From Polytrichum commune (lineage: Eukaryota > Streptophyta > Polytrichopsida > Polytrichales > Polytrichaceae): a DNA stretch of 64,000 bases. The stretch is from positions 21,549,666-21,613,665 of the forward strand of contig OX485807.1 of assembly GCA_950295325.1 (NCBI GenBank), read 5' to 3'. How positions within the stretch are numbered: position 1 is the first letter of the stretch; the number at the start of each line of letters is the position of its first letter. Both the position numbers and the translations under genes were made by a program. Below, one piece after another: positions 9,773 to 18,995 of the stretch. Below the pieces are notes generated by a model. It did not search any database. It was not told the origin of the DNA and saw only the letters and a program-made list of their open reading frames with translations.

Positions 9773-10430
9773 GAATCTAAGTTGAAACCATGTGAATGTT
9801 AGGAAGGTTGTCTTCAGATCTCGTTTCTAGTGTCTTATGTTAAGATATTAAAAAACAACTCAAGGAAGATTAAGTTTCAGGTCATGGAGAGATTATTTAT
9901 AAGTTTGAGCCCAATCTTGAGTTTGAGTCAATGAAATACGCCTGGAATAGACATCACATTTCTCCATATGGACCAAGGTGACATCACATTCCTCCGTTTA
10001 GGTTGAATTGGTACCACCCTCTTGCAATTTGAAGGCTAAACCAAGGTACGAAGAAGGTCCATGATTTAGGTAGCACAAACTACATGTAGAAATCTTCAAA
10101 GTGCTTTTAATTTCTACATAAATTCATCCTCAACTTTAAATCTCACTTAGAGCAGCCAAATTCCCTTAACATTGATTACTTAGGTGATAAGTCTAATGTG
10201 TCCTTGACTTGTCATGTATCCAACAAGTGTCTCATGTCACTTTCTCCGGTTCCTAGAAACGAATTGCATGACAATATACATGGGTCAATGATGAATAGCA
10301 AAGGGGACCAAAAGAAGAAGATATGGGACATACTAAAATAAAATATTCCCCGGCCACATGATGAATGTGATTCCATAGTGCAAACTTGAAGAAGTCCTCT
10401 TGAAGAATGTTGTTCGCTTAACATCTATGT
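9773..10430. other. Intergenic, nothing recognised
   Basis: AT-rich sequence with no supported gene. The phrase CATCACATTYCTCC occurs twice near 9,950 and 9,980. Confidence 0.4.
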
Positions 10431-10691
10431 GTGATCACAGCTCCTCTCCATTTCAAGCACTTGAGTGTTGAGGGGACTGACCTATACGTGAGAGTTGATT
10501 CCCTATTTGTTGTGGTTATAAGAACAGACAACCAATAGGTTGTTATTTGTCTCCACTTGTATTGCCCCATTCACAAAACCCCTCCTGTCGTGTAAATAGC
10601 GATCGTGTGTCACTGCAGCTCGAGTACCAACCACCACTAACAAACAACACTAAAACATAGCAAAGTCACACATAAACAACACACCTCGACA
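10431..10691 (-). repeat. Candidate 3' LTR segment of the Gypsy-type element
   Basis: On the element strand the sequence after the polypurine tract begins TGTCGAGGTGTG, a normal LTR start. It includes a TATAACC box-like word near 10,520. The other LTR was not found to the right of gag, so the left border near 10,431 is arbitrary and the assignment tentative. Confidence 0.35.
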
Positions 10692-10706
10692 TGCCCCCCC
10701 TCAGCT
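10692..10706 (-). promoter_or_regulatory. Candidate polypurine tract
   Basis: Read on the element strand: CAGCTGAGGGGGGCA followed directly by TG. A G-rich tract just before a TG is the usual primer site for plus-strand DNA synthesis at the start of the 3' LTR. Confidence 0.55.
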
Positions 10707-11035
10707 GACTATGGAGTCCCGCCAAGCAGCTAAGACCAATGCCAATCTAAAGGGCATGGATAATGAAAGATTGCTCCGCAACTAACTAGTGTGGTAAACG
10801 TTATTCCAAGGAACTGTAGGCTGGGTGCAAGGTGAGCCCCATCCTTAATCGCCTCTGATGTTTGGCCATCAGATCCCAAATAATTAAATCCACCACCTCA
10901 TGTTGATTGCGTCTCTATACCATAACTCATCATTTTCCATTTGGGCAGGCATAAGATGATGAAAACCACACAGGATCATTGAATACGATTGGTGGAAGCA
11001 CCAAGTATCGAAGATCCTCGACAGCGAGGACAACT

Positions 11036-14000
11036 TCACTGTCCAAATGGTAGAGAAGTCAAAGGTGGCCTCAAGCATGCCATGTGCCAACCGCGTTGAC
11101 ACTGATCACACAAGATCATAGTAGCCGCTCCTTTTTTCTCTCCACATACAAAACATGGAAGACCCTCTGGCACGACGGCCAGTTCAGGATGAACTGTACC
11201 CTCAATAGGTAGATGACATGGGGCACAGTTTTTGGAATGCTCGCGACATTGCCTGCCATCCTTGCCTTCCAACAACAACAAACCACTCGGCAACACCTCC
11301 TTCATCCGCAGGATAGTGCGCCCCGCCCTGACATCCAATGTCGTAGGCGCCTCACGTTGGAGATAGACATAATCCCCTTGCCGAAATCTCCGCAACTGAG
11401 GTCGGTAAGCACCACTACGAATGCGTGCATAACGCAATGTGTCACGGTGTTGAGCAATGGACAAATTCTCCATGGCCATAGGCATGGCCTTCTGGAAGAA
11501 TTGAGCCCGCTCCTGCAAACACTCTGCCCAAAGGTCTGGGTCATCCAAGTTCACAACAGGAGCTAGTTTTTCCCGAATAGAACTCGGGAGTATAGGCTCA
11601 CGTCCATACAATAATTGATACGGGTTGTAGGATGCCAAAGAGGCCTGCCTACTAAATCGATAGCCCATAGTAATCCAAGGCAACATAAGGTCCCAATCCC
11701 GGTGGCTTCCCCGAAGTAATCTATACTTCCTCAAGCCACGCTTGGTTGTCTGAACAACCCGTTCAGCCAAGCCATCTGCCTCCGGATGATCCCGAGAGGT
11801 GGTACGGTGATCTATGAGCGCCTTAGTGCACAACTCCTCAAAAACACCAAGGAACTCCCTCCCTTGGTCCGTCAACACCTCAGCCGGTGCTCCAAAACGT
11901 GCCAACACACGATCCAAAAAGGCGGCCACGGCCAACTCTGCAGAGTTTTGGAGTAAAGCAACAAGCTCAATCCACTTGCTAAAATGCTCCACCATCACCA
12001 ACACGTATTTTGCTCCACGTGGCGTGACAACCAACGGTCCCGCAAAGTCTAGCGACCAACGGTAGCCCAATCCCATGATAGGTAAGGGTTGTAACTGAGG
12101 TGACAAGGTGTTAAAGCTAGACCTGACCCGGTCACAAACTTCACACCTCCCGACATAAGCAGCCACTTGCTGATACATGCCAGTCCACCAATATTGGCCA
12201 CGCAACATCGAATGTGTCCTGCGTATGCCAAAATGGCCAAGTTCCTCGTGCACTTGTCGCACCAAGGAGGCCCTCTGATCCGGCCTAGGAACAATACGCC
12301 TTGTCCCATCCGGCCACAATCGAAATAACAAACCGTTCTCCCAACGGAACCTTGTTATTCGATGTCCAATCCTATCCCTTTCCATTGCCGAAATAGACAA
12401 AGGGAAGGTACCCTGTTGAAGCTTATGCAATACGGGAAGATCCTCCCATATATCCACAATAGCTTGAGGCCGATCAGTCTCATCATCCGAACCCTGTATC
12501 GGAATCTCAACAGATGCACCAGAAAATAAAGTAAGGTAGGCAGCCGCGTGCCAACCTGGAACCGCCTCTCGATCACAATCTCCATGCCATCTGGCCCCGG
12601 TCAAGTCCTCATCTGAAGGACTTGGATTGCGTGAGAGTCCATCTGCATCCATGTTGGTAATCCCAGCATGGTGTACCACCTCAAAGTCATACTCCTGGAG
12701 CAATAAAGCCCACCTGGCAAGCTTGCCAGTAAGCTTATCCGACTCCATGAGCCACCGTAACGGCTGATGGTCAGTCACTAAAGTAAAGTGCTGACCATAA
12801 AGATACGGCCGAAAATGGGCAATAACCCATACCGCCGCCAATGCTTCTCCCTCGTAGGATGAATAATTAGCCTCCGCCGTGTTATTGCTTCGCGAAGCGT
12901 AAGCAACAACATATTCCTGACTAAAATCATCCTTTTGAGTGAGAACTGCTCCCAAACCCAATGAACTCCAATCTGTATGCAACTGGAAAGATTTGGAGAC
13001 ATCTGGACGTCGAAGAACTGGAGCCGTACCCAGTTTCTGCTTCAATGTCTCAAACGCCTGTTGTTGCTCACGACCCCAAGTCCATGGTTGGTCCTTGCTC
13101 GTGAGAATGGTGAGAGGCTTGGCGATCAAGCTAAAGTTCTTGACGAATCGCCGATAGTAATTCGCCAAGCCCAAGAAAGCACGAAGTCTCGGCACATCAA
13201 CCGGTGCCGGAATCTTCTGCAAGGCGTCCACCTTAGCTTGTTGTACCCCAAGACCTCCTGGAACAATTATATGCCCCAGATATGCCAGCCGGTCATGGAA
13301 AAACTTGCACTTGCCGTGGTGCAAGCGCAATCCCCACCGCTGTAACCGCTCAAAAACAGCTTGAAGATGCCTTACATGCTCCTGTGGTGTTATACTGAAA
13401 ATGATAACGTCATCAATGTAACACCGAGCAAAGGGTAAGCCAGAGAGAACTTGGTCCATCATTCTTTGAAACTCCGCAGGTGCATTCTTCAGGCCAAACG
13501 GAAGAAATTTCCAATGGTAAAGTTGATCCTTCCCATCTTGATCAACTCCCCAGAATGCGGTTTTCACTCGGTCTCCCATAAGTAATGGGAGTTGGTGATA
13601 GCCGGATCTCAAGTCCAACGTGCTAAAGACTCGAGCAAATCCGAGGGCATCGAACAACTCCTCCGGGATTGGCATGGGATATCGATCCGACTTGGTCTTC
13701 CGATTAACTGGACGGTAATCCCCGCACATCTGCTTCTCCGTCCAATTGCTAAAGATATCATTTTTCGATGGCATAACCGTAGCACAAGCATACTCCTCGT
13801 TGGAAAGTTCGATTAGTCTTGCTGCCAAAAGCTCTCGGCAACGAGCCTGAACGCCGCTCCGCTCAGAAACACTGAGCCTATAAGGTCTCCGAAAAATGGG
13901 ATGGTCGTCCTCCAACTGAATGTGGATGGGCTTTCCTTTATAACCTTCAAGATCTTGAAGGCTAAAAGCAAAACACCTACGGTACGAGCGAATAAATGCT

Positions 14001-14110
14001 CGTATTTTCCGTGCCTCAGCACCAGTGAGATGAGGGCCCAATTCCAATGGCCAATCATCAAACTCTGTAGTCTCCCTCTCCACCAAAGGAGAACCACCTG
14101 ATGCTGGCAC
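11036..14110 (-). CDS. Pol: reverse transcriptase, RNase H, integrase and truncated PHD finger
   Basis: 1,024 codons; 14110 is simply the first GTG after the UAG at 14125-14123, so the protein is probably made by readthrough. Numbered from 14110: RT about 70-280 with YIDD at 231-234; RNase H about 375-495 (Asp380 in LHTDWSS, TDHQPL, HHAGITNMDADGLSR); integrase zinc site His621, His626, Cys656, Cys659; integrase catalytic residues Asp688 (LDFAG), Asp748 (TDQG), Glu783 (AERVVQ). The C-terminus is a PHD finger: Cys986, Cys989, Cys1001, Cys1004, His1009, Cys1012, then LRPPLTSLPFGQ. A TGA at 11038-11036 replaces the usual Trp, and the last two zinc cysteines (11,032-11,030 and 11,023-11,021) follow in frame after it. 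TGG to TGA is a C-to-T change on the plus strand, the type left by deaminated methylcytosine. No chromodomain is seen. Confidence 0.93.
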   Translation of the reverse strand: MPASGGSPLVERETTEFDDWPLELGPHLTGAEARKIRAFIRSYRRCFAFSLQDLEGYKGKPIHIQLEDDHPIFRRPYRLSVSERSGVQARCRELLAARLIELSNEEYACATVMPSKNDIFSNWTEKQMCGDYRPVNRKTKSDRYPMPIPEELFDALGFARVFSTLDLRSGYHQLPLLMGDRVKTAFWGVDQDGKDQLYHWKFLPFGLKNAPAEFQRMMDQVLSGLPFARCYIDDVIIFSITPQEHVRHLQAVFERLQRWGLRLHHGKCKFFHDRLAYLGHIIVPGGLGVQQAKVDALQKIPAPVDVPRLRAFLGLANYYRRFVKNFSLIAKPLTILTSKDQPWTWGREQQQAFETLKQKLGTAPVLRRPDVSKSFQLHTDWSSLGLGAVLTQKDDFSQEYVVAYASRSNNTAEANYSSYEGEALAAVWVIAHFRPYLYGQHFTLVTDHQPLRWLMESDKLTGKLARWALLLQEYDFEVVHHAGITNMDADGLSRNPSPSDEDLTGARWHGDCDREAVPGWHAAAYLTLFSGASVEIPIQGSDDETDRPQAIVDIWEDLPVLHKLQQGTFPLSISAMERDRIGHRITRFRWENGLLFRLWPDGTRRIVPRPDQRASLVRQVHEELGHFGIRRTHSMLRGQYWWTGMYQQVAAYVGRCEVCDRVRSSFNTLSPQLQPLPIMGLGYRWSLDFAGPLVVTPRGAKYVLVMVEHFSKWIELVALLQNSAELAVAAFLDRVLARFGAPAEVLTDQGREFLGVFEELCTKALIDHRTTSRDHPEADGLAERVVQTTKRGLRKYRLLRGSHRDWDLMLPWITMGYRFSRQASLASYNPYQLLYGREPILPSSIREKLAPVVNLDDPDLWAECLQERAQFFQKAMPMAMENLSIAQHRDTLRYARIRSGAYRPQLRRFRQGDYVYLQREAPTTLDVRAGRTILRMKEVLPSGLLLLEGKDGRQCREHSKNCAPCHLPIEGTVHPELAVVPEGLPCFVCGEKKGAATMILCDQCQRGWHMACLRPPLTSLPFGQ

Positions 14111-14116
14111 ATACTC

Positions 14117-14125
14117 TAATTGCTA
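14117..14125 (-). promoter_or_regulatory. Tobamovirus-type stop-codon readthrough context, UAG-CAA-UUA
   Basis: The last codon of the protease-methyltransferase frame is TAG (14125-14123), followed at once by CAA TTA (14122-14117), and the same frame continues without interruption into RT. UAG followed by CARYYA is the classic leaky context of tobamovirus replicase genes and works in plant cells. The nine bases and the shared frame are seen directly; readthrough itself is inferred. Confidence 0.75.
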
Positions 14126-16270
14126 ATGAGAGGAGGGGGAATTAACCATGCCCCTAGTCTCGGTGCTAGTACTAGAGTCTGACATTTCTTCATCACCACC
14201 AATATGTGATGATGAAGCCACCACCGGAGGCGAAGAAACCGAAGCAGTGTAAAAATATTGAGCTCGAAGCTCCTCCATCACATGCTGTTCGAATTGAAAA
14301 ATTCGTTCGGCTTCTCCAACCATGGCGTGAATTCCCTCCTCCATGGGTGTGGACCGCTGTGCCCCCTTACCAGAGTCCTCTGCCCCCAGAGACAACACAC
14401 GGTCACCACAATGCCTTTGCAATGAAAGGCATAAAGCAACAGTCCACACCATAGTATGAAAATCCATAGCTTGGCCCAACACGAAGCGTCGTTGGCCCTC
14501 AGAAAGGCCGGGAGCTGCGGTGGTGCCAGTGCGGAATCCCATGGCACGTTCCCGTTCGTCAGCCAATGGTTCGGTGTGGGTTTTGGTGTGAACATCCCAT
14601 ACCATACCCGGCCCCCTAGCGCGGAAAGCGAATGACTGTGGAAACATCATAAATGTGGGAAATGCCCGCCGTGGTGCCCCCATTTTGTTGACCAATGCCA
14701 ACGGGGATAAATCATCTCGAATAACCGGCAAAGAAGTCCGGGTTGGATCCAAGATGTCATCCACCTTTTGATCAAAAGGTGGAGGCACTGCAGAAAATGC
14801 TGCAGCTAAAGTAGATGACGGTGCGAGGTTGGTCCAAATCCACCGAGGTCGGTGGGCATAAGAACCAATGCTCGCGGCATCCACAAAAATGGGATCTCCA
14901 AGGTGTTGACGAACATAATAATTGCCTTCCAACACCTTGTCCCGAGAGTCTCCCAACAAAGGTACATTCTCGAAGATATACCCTGGAGGGGAAGGTTGGT
15001 GGGTAAACCACCACTGCATAAGCCGGATGAGGTCCCAAAAAAGGCTAGACCTGGGATCCTCTAAACCTCGGCCTGCTCCAGCACGTGAGTGGCCTTGGCA
15101 TGGCCATCCCGCAATCACCATATCCACCGGGCCCAAGTGTCGTAAGTCAGCCTCACTGATGAGTGTAACATCACGAGGGAGACGTGAAAAACACCCATGA
15201 ATGGCAGTTGGATGTAACTGCTGGGGGTACAATACCATCAACTGGTGAAGATGGTAACGAGCCACACGGGTGGACACTGGAGAGTTGTCCACATAGACAT
15301 ACCGTCTGACCGTGAGGCCAACCTCCAATACGGCCGCTAAGCCTGTGCCGATGCCCCCAAACAGTTCCACCAAAGTAATTCCCGCGTCTGGCGGCTGCCA
15401 TAAAATGGGATGTGCCAATGCCGAGAGGACACCCGGTATGTCATAGTTGGTCGCATCCGTCACCGCACACCTAAGAAGAAGAGGTTCGGGTGAGTCTCTA
15501 GGCTTCACTCGGAAGCTAAGCTGTAATGGCTCTCGAGTATAACCCATGGCCCGCTCCACGTGACCAATGGATGTGACAATGGTGAATGGACAGGGAGCCA
15601 AATCCTCGGCCGTCAACCTCAACTCTTGGGCAAGCCTCTTGCCGATCATAACTGGCTGTGCCCCTGAATCCATCATCACACAACGGGGAGCAACCCGAGT
15701 AGCATTGCTCCCAGTGCGACTGACCACCAAAATTCCGGTATCATTCACCATACGCACAACGCCGGGTCGAATACCGCGGCGCTCGCGGACAGGTCTAGCA
15801 GCGACATCAGACAGATAGGCTGCACCCGCGGATACTGGTGAGTCATAAGACGTGGTCGGTGTCTTGTCATCTGAGGCGTGTGCGTCAAAAAATGCAATGG
15901 TCTCTGCCGCAAGTCTCGCTCGCCGTTTGGCCACATCCTCAGGATCTTCAGAAGCAGGGATGTCTGTAGTGGCTTGAGCCACGGTCAGAGAAGGTAAGGA
16001 TGCCTTCCCTTCCAAAATCCTACCTGCTAAGTGAAAAACCTTAGCAGGTTGGAACTCTGGCGATGACCACTCCATGGCCGTGAACAAAGGTGTGTGCAAC
16101 ACCTTGGATGCCAACGTGTGTGCCACATCAGTCGCTGAATGTGAAACCTCATCGTTCGGATGACGACCACTGACAGATTGGACGGCATCGGCCAATCCAA
16201 AAGATAATGGTAGTCGTGTTTGACCAATTTGGTCCGCGGGCGCATTGTCCCGAGCTCGCGAGCCTGCCAC
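14123..16270 (-). CDS. Protease plus C5-cytosine DNA methyltransferase (DNMT3/DRM-like)
   Basis: 715 codons counted from a GTG at 16270; the frame is open from about 16,387 and lacks an obvious ATG, so it is probably entered from gag by a -1 frameshift. Retroviral-type aspartic protease: DSGAQPVMIG at 201-210. Methyltransferase about 299-615: motif I VELFGGIGTGLAAVL (301-315), cofactor-side VYVDNS (325-330), motif IV AGWPCQGHS with catalytic Cys391, motif VI FENVP (433-437), AHRPRWIWTN (472-481) in place of motif VIII, ERERAMGF (572-579) as motif IX, and LGQAMDFHTMVW (598-609) as motif X. The SEGQRR...LGQ...D pattern near the end recalls plant DRM and animal DNMT3; PCQG in motif IV is more like DNMT1 or bacterial enzymes. 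All main catalytic motifs are present and the frame is unbroken. Residues 1-195 and 640-715 are unassigned. It would transfer methyl groups from S-adenosylmethionine to cytosine; activity is not shown. Confidence 0.9.
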   Translation of the reverse strand: MAGSRARDNAPADQIGQTRLPLSFGLADAVQSVSGRHPNDEVSHSATDVAHTLASKVLHTPLFTAMEWSSPEFQPAKVFHLAGRILEGKASLPSLTVAQATTDIPASEDPEDVAKRRARLAAETIAFFDAHASDDKTPTTSYDSPVSAGAAYLSDVAARPVRERRGIRPGVVRMVNDTGILVVSRTGSNATRVAPRCVMMDSGAQPVMIGKRLAQELRLTAEDLAPCPFTIVTSIGHVERAMGYTREPLQLSFRVKPRDSPEPLLLRCAVTDATNYDIPGVLSALAHPILWQPPDAGITLVELFGGIGTGLAAVLEVGLTVRRYVYVDNSPVSTRVARYHLHQLMVLYPQQLHPTAIHGCFSRLPRDVTLISEADLRHLGPVDMVIAGWPCQGHSRAGAGRGLEDPRSSLFWDLIRLMQWWFTHQPSPPGYIFENVPLLGDSRDKVLEGNYYVRQHLGDPIFVDAASIGSYAHRPRWIWTNLAPSSTLAAAFSAVPPPFDQKVDDILDPTRTSLPVIRDDLSPLALVNKMGAPRRAFPTFMMFPQSFAFRARGPGMVWDVHTKTHTEPLADERERAMGFRTGTTAAPGLSEGQRRFVLGQAMDFHTMVWTVALCLSLQRHCGDRVLSLGAEDSGKGAQRSTPMEEGIHAMVGEAERIFQFEQHVMEELRAQYFYTASVSSPPVVASSSHIGGDEEMSDSSTSTETRGMVNSPSSH

Positions 16271-17823
16271 ATATTTGTAGTCGAAGGTATGGATTGTGAC
16301 ACGGCTTGAGCACGTGTCACGGCCGCGGAACTCACCACCTCGCCCGAGGCTCCGAACATATAGTAATCCGGAGTGGAAGAACTAGCATGAGCTCCGGAGG
16401 AAGACGGTGAGGCCAAGATTTGGCCGGATGACGCCAAGCTTTTGAACCTCTCCTCCATGGCTCCAATCTTCGCCTCCAACGTCTTCTCCCGGTCGGAAGA
16501 AGGACGTTTCTCAGGATGGAGAGCAAAGCAGTTCTCTACCGCGTGATTGTTCCGCCCACAATGGGAACACTTCAACTGCTTGGGTAACTGATTACCTGTC
16601 GTCCCCTTCGCCGAGCCCTTAGCGGGAACAAATGGTTTCCGCTTCGGAATAGTGACGGTCTGGGCTTGCCTTTGCTTCGAAGGACAGTCCTTCTTAGCGT
16701 GGCCGGCCTGCCCACAAGACCAACAATACATGGTCTTGTCTACCTCGGCCTCCGCCAATCCCGCAACCGCAACCGGAACTCTTCGGGATTTGCTAGAATC
16801 CACTAGCAAGGACACCAAATCAGTGGCATCGTGCTGACATAATGCACGATCACACTGCTCCACCACGGCGAATGCCTCTGCGAGTGTCGCTTGACCACCG
16901 AACTCCATGATGATCCTGGGTATTGCCAAGTCAAGGAGACATTTGTCAATCTTTGACAAAAACAACTTCACCAACTGACTTTCCGCGAACACACCTCCAG
17001 ATTCTCTGGCAAACCTCGCCAACCTCGTATACATGGTACGAGGTGTATCGTCCTTCTCCCGTTTCAAATCTTGTATCCGCTGCATTTGGTCACGACGGAA
17101 GCCTCCGTACTCCCCCTGTAGATGCAGCTCAAATGCCCGCAATGGCTCAAAATCTGGCGGAACCCCTAAAGAGGCTAAAGCCGCTTGGGTGGCCATGGCA
17201 TAACGCGAGAGTAGAAGAACTGGGCTCGACGTACTCGCCGCAGTGGGAGTAGGACCCGTAGCCCTCGGCTCACCAGGAGGAGCTCCCTCCACATCTACCA
17301 CATAACCTCCCTCCGGTACCTCCGTCTTAACATCCAGAACGGCCATGAAACTGGAAGCTGCGCCTTCCTTCAATGCGGATACCAACTCAACCCGAGTCTC
17401 CCAGCACCGCTCCACCTGGCGCAGCTCCATCCAATGAGCCTCTGTCCACTGCTCATAAGTTTGGAGAGCTTCATGCTCCAAATGCTGAGGCAGAAGCTCA
17501 AACGCATACCAATCGTTAAAATTGGTATTGCGTTGGCGTTTCTCTCGCATCCATGTACGAAACCGGATTTTCCAGTCTTGCAGAGAAATGGTCCCTGCTC
17601 GACTGGAAAACCGGTCCCGTATCCCTCCTCTAGTCTCCTCCTCCATATCGTCAAAGGTTCTCACTCACAGGACGTGAGACCGAGTGATAGTCCCCCACGC
17701 CGAAGTAGGCTAAAAAGCCTCGTTGGGTGCTACCACTGGTTCAACGTCCGAGAGGTCCGAGGGATGACCTTCTGATGCTCCTGGGGACGGAGAACGATAG
17801 TGTTGAGTACGAGTTGTAACCAT
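16027..17823 (-). pseudogene. Gag with two CCHC zinc knuckles, two internal stops
   Basis: The likely start is the ATG at 17823. The same frame then meets TAG (17712-17710) and TGA (17667-17665) before running open to 16027; the next ATG after both stops is at 17646. A capsid-like region with FELHLQGEYGGFRRDQMQRI and RTMYTRLARFARE lies in the first half. Two knuckles follow, CWSCGQAGHAKKDC and CSHCGRNNHAVENC (both C-x2-C-x4-H-x4-C), in a basic linker. The last 240 nt overlap the protease-methyltransferase ORF, which lies in the -1 frame. I did not see a classic slippery heptamer in the overlap. The two early stops most simply mean mutation of this copy; translation from 17646 would lose about 59 residues. 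Confidence 0.85.
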
Positions 17824-18720
17824 AAACCCACAATGGGATGGTCACCGAATCAACAACCCAAATGAATTAGTATTCAGGTACAAAGAGAAAAAGGGTCAAA
17901 GGCAACCTGCACCTGCAACCACCACCAAAACTTATGGTCTGCTGGTCATTAACCCAGCCTCACCACAAGTGAAAACACGCACCGCCCACTTGGTGCACAA
18001 ACAAAGGTCCCGTCGGCCATTAATCCGACCTCACCTCCACAGTACCCTATCACAATCTAGGACGATACAAAATGGGCAGTGCTAGAACACTCCAGCACTA
18101 CAGCCCGCCACAGGGGAAGGTACCAAAACAAAATACAAGGAACAATGTAAGAACAACACTGGATCCTCTTCTCCAAAACAACATTCAAGCAGAAATTGAA
18201 AACAACCGCAACCAACTGGCACCCGCCTGCAGTTGGTGGTCAAAATAAAGAGCCCCTGTTTCTTAAGAAAAGGAAATGGTACCTATGCACATCTCTCATC
18301 TTCCCACTACAACCTAAGAATCCCCCCTCACAAGAATGCCGGGAATATGTGTTGACAAACACAATTCGATCCCAATAATAATTTATTTTAGGCCGAACGG
18401 AATTCCATATGCCACCCAATCCTAATGACATTCCTCTCGGAAATTTTGTACAACACAACCTCTAAAAAGAAATCTCAAGTATGTTTAATATTTAATATTT
18501 AATAAGAACCTAGGTGTTCTTCCTTAAGTCCTTGATTAATGAAAACAAGAAATTAACCTCTTAGAGAGAAAAGAAAAATAGAAAGTTGAAAGGAAACGTA
18601 AATTAATAAATTAAATTAAATAAAAAATACGGTTTTTAATTATTAAATTATATTAAGATTTTTAAAATAAAAAAACCGGTTTTTAATTCATTAATTCATT
18701 AACACAAAGACAAATATAAA
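17824..18720. other. Leader or flank of the Gypsy element, nothing else recognised
   Basis: No sequence shared with 10,431-10,691 was seen, so no LTR pair can be defined. Words such as CACTCCAGCACTACAG occur, but no tRNA-complementary primer site was recognised. The second half is AT-rich. Confidence 0.4.
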
Positions 18721-18724
18721 AATA

Positions 18725-18805
18725 AAAATGATTGTCAATATGCAACCGGTTGGACTTGCAAACAACCAGGTCTCAACCGATTATGTCCAAATTCCCATCC
18801 TACCA
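18725..18805 (-). repeat. Dispersed repeat R1, short copy
   Basis: Diverged minus-strand copy of R1: CAACCGGTTGGACTTGCAAA and CAACCGATTATGTCCAAATT correspond to the core of the copies at 1,435 and 22,385. Confidence 0.5.
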
Positions 18806-18869
18806 TTGAAACTGTGGGCCTTAAGTGTACAATGGCGAACAAAGTGCAGCAGCCTGCTGGTCTGTTTAC

Positions 18870-18995
18870 AGACAGCAGTCGCTGGCAACCGCCGGCTGCC
18901 GCCGCAAACAACCGCTGGCAGCCGCCGCAAACAACCGCTGGCAGCCGCCGTTGTCAGCCGCCGTTGTTAGCCGCCGGCAGCCGCAGACAGCTGCA
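18870..18995. repeat. GC-rich minisatellite in AT-rich surroundings
   Basis: Units of about 24 bp (CAAACAACCGCTGGCAGCCG and variants) occur about three times, followed by shorter GTCAGCCGCCGTTGTTAGCC units. Composition changes sharply from the flanks. Confidence 0.8.

Larger units (their letters stand above)
10692..17823 (-). mobile_element. Ty3/Gypsy-type retrotransposon carrying a cytosine DNA methyltransferase and a PHD finger
   Basis: Order on the minus strand: gag with two zinc knuckles (17823-16027), protease, C5-cytosine methyltransferase (about 15,376-14,426), reverse transcriptase, RNase H, integrase with zinc and DDE motifs, and a PHD finger ending at 11,021. Integrase after RT/RNase H defines the Ty3/Gypsy order. 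PR-methyltransferase lies in the -1 frame relative to gag. The RT-integrase frame is in phase with PR-methyltransferase behind a single UAG. Two in-frame stops in gag and one in the PHD show this copy is not fully functional. A 3' LTR start is suggested at 10,691; no 5' LTR or primer-binding site was recognised, so the right boundary is open. Confidence 0.9.

Noticed and set aside
17640-17830. Primer-binding site candidate TGGTAGCACCCAACG near 17,730
   Set aside because: It lies inside the gag reading frame and I cannot match it to a known plant tRNA 3' end.
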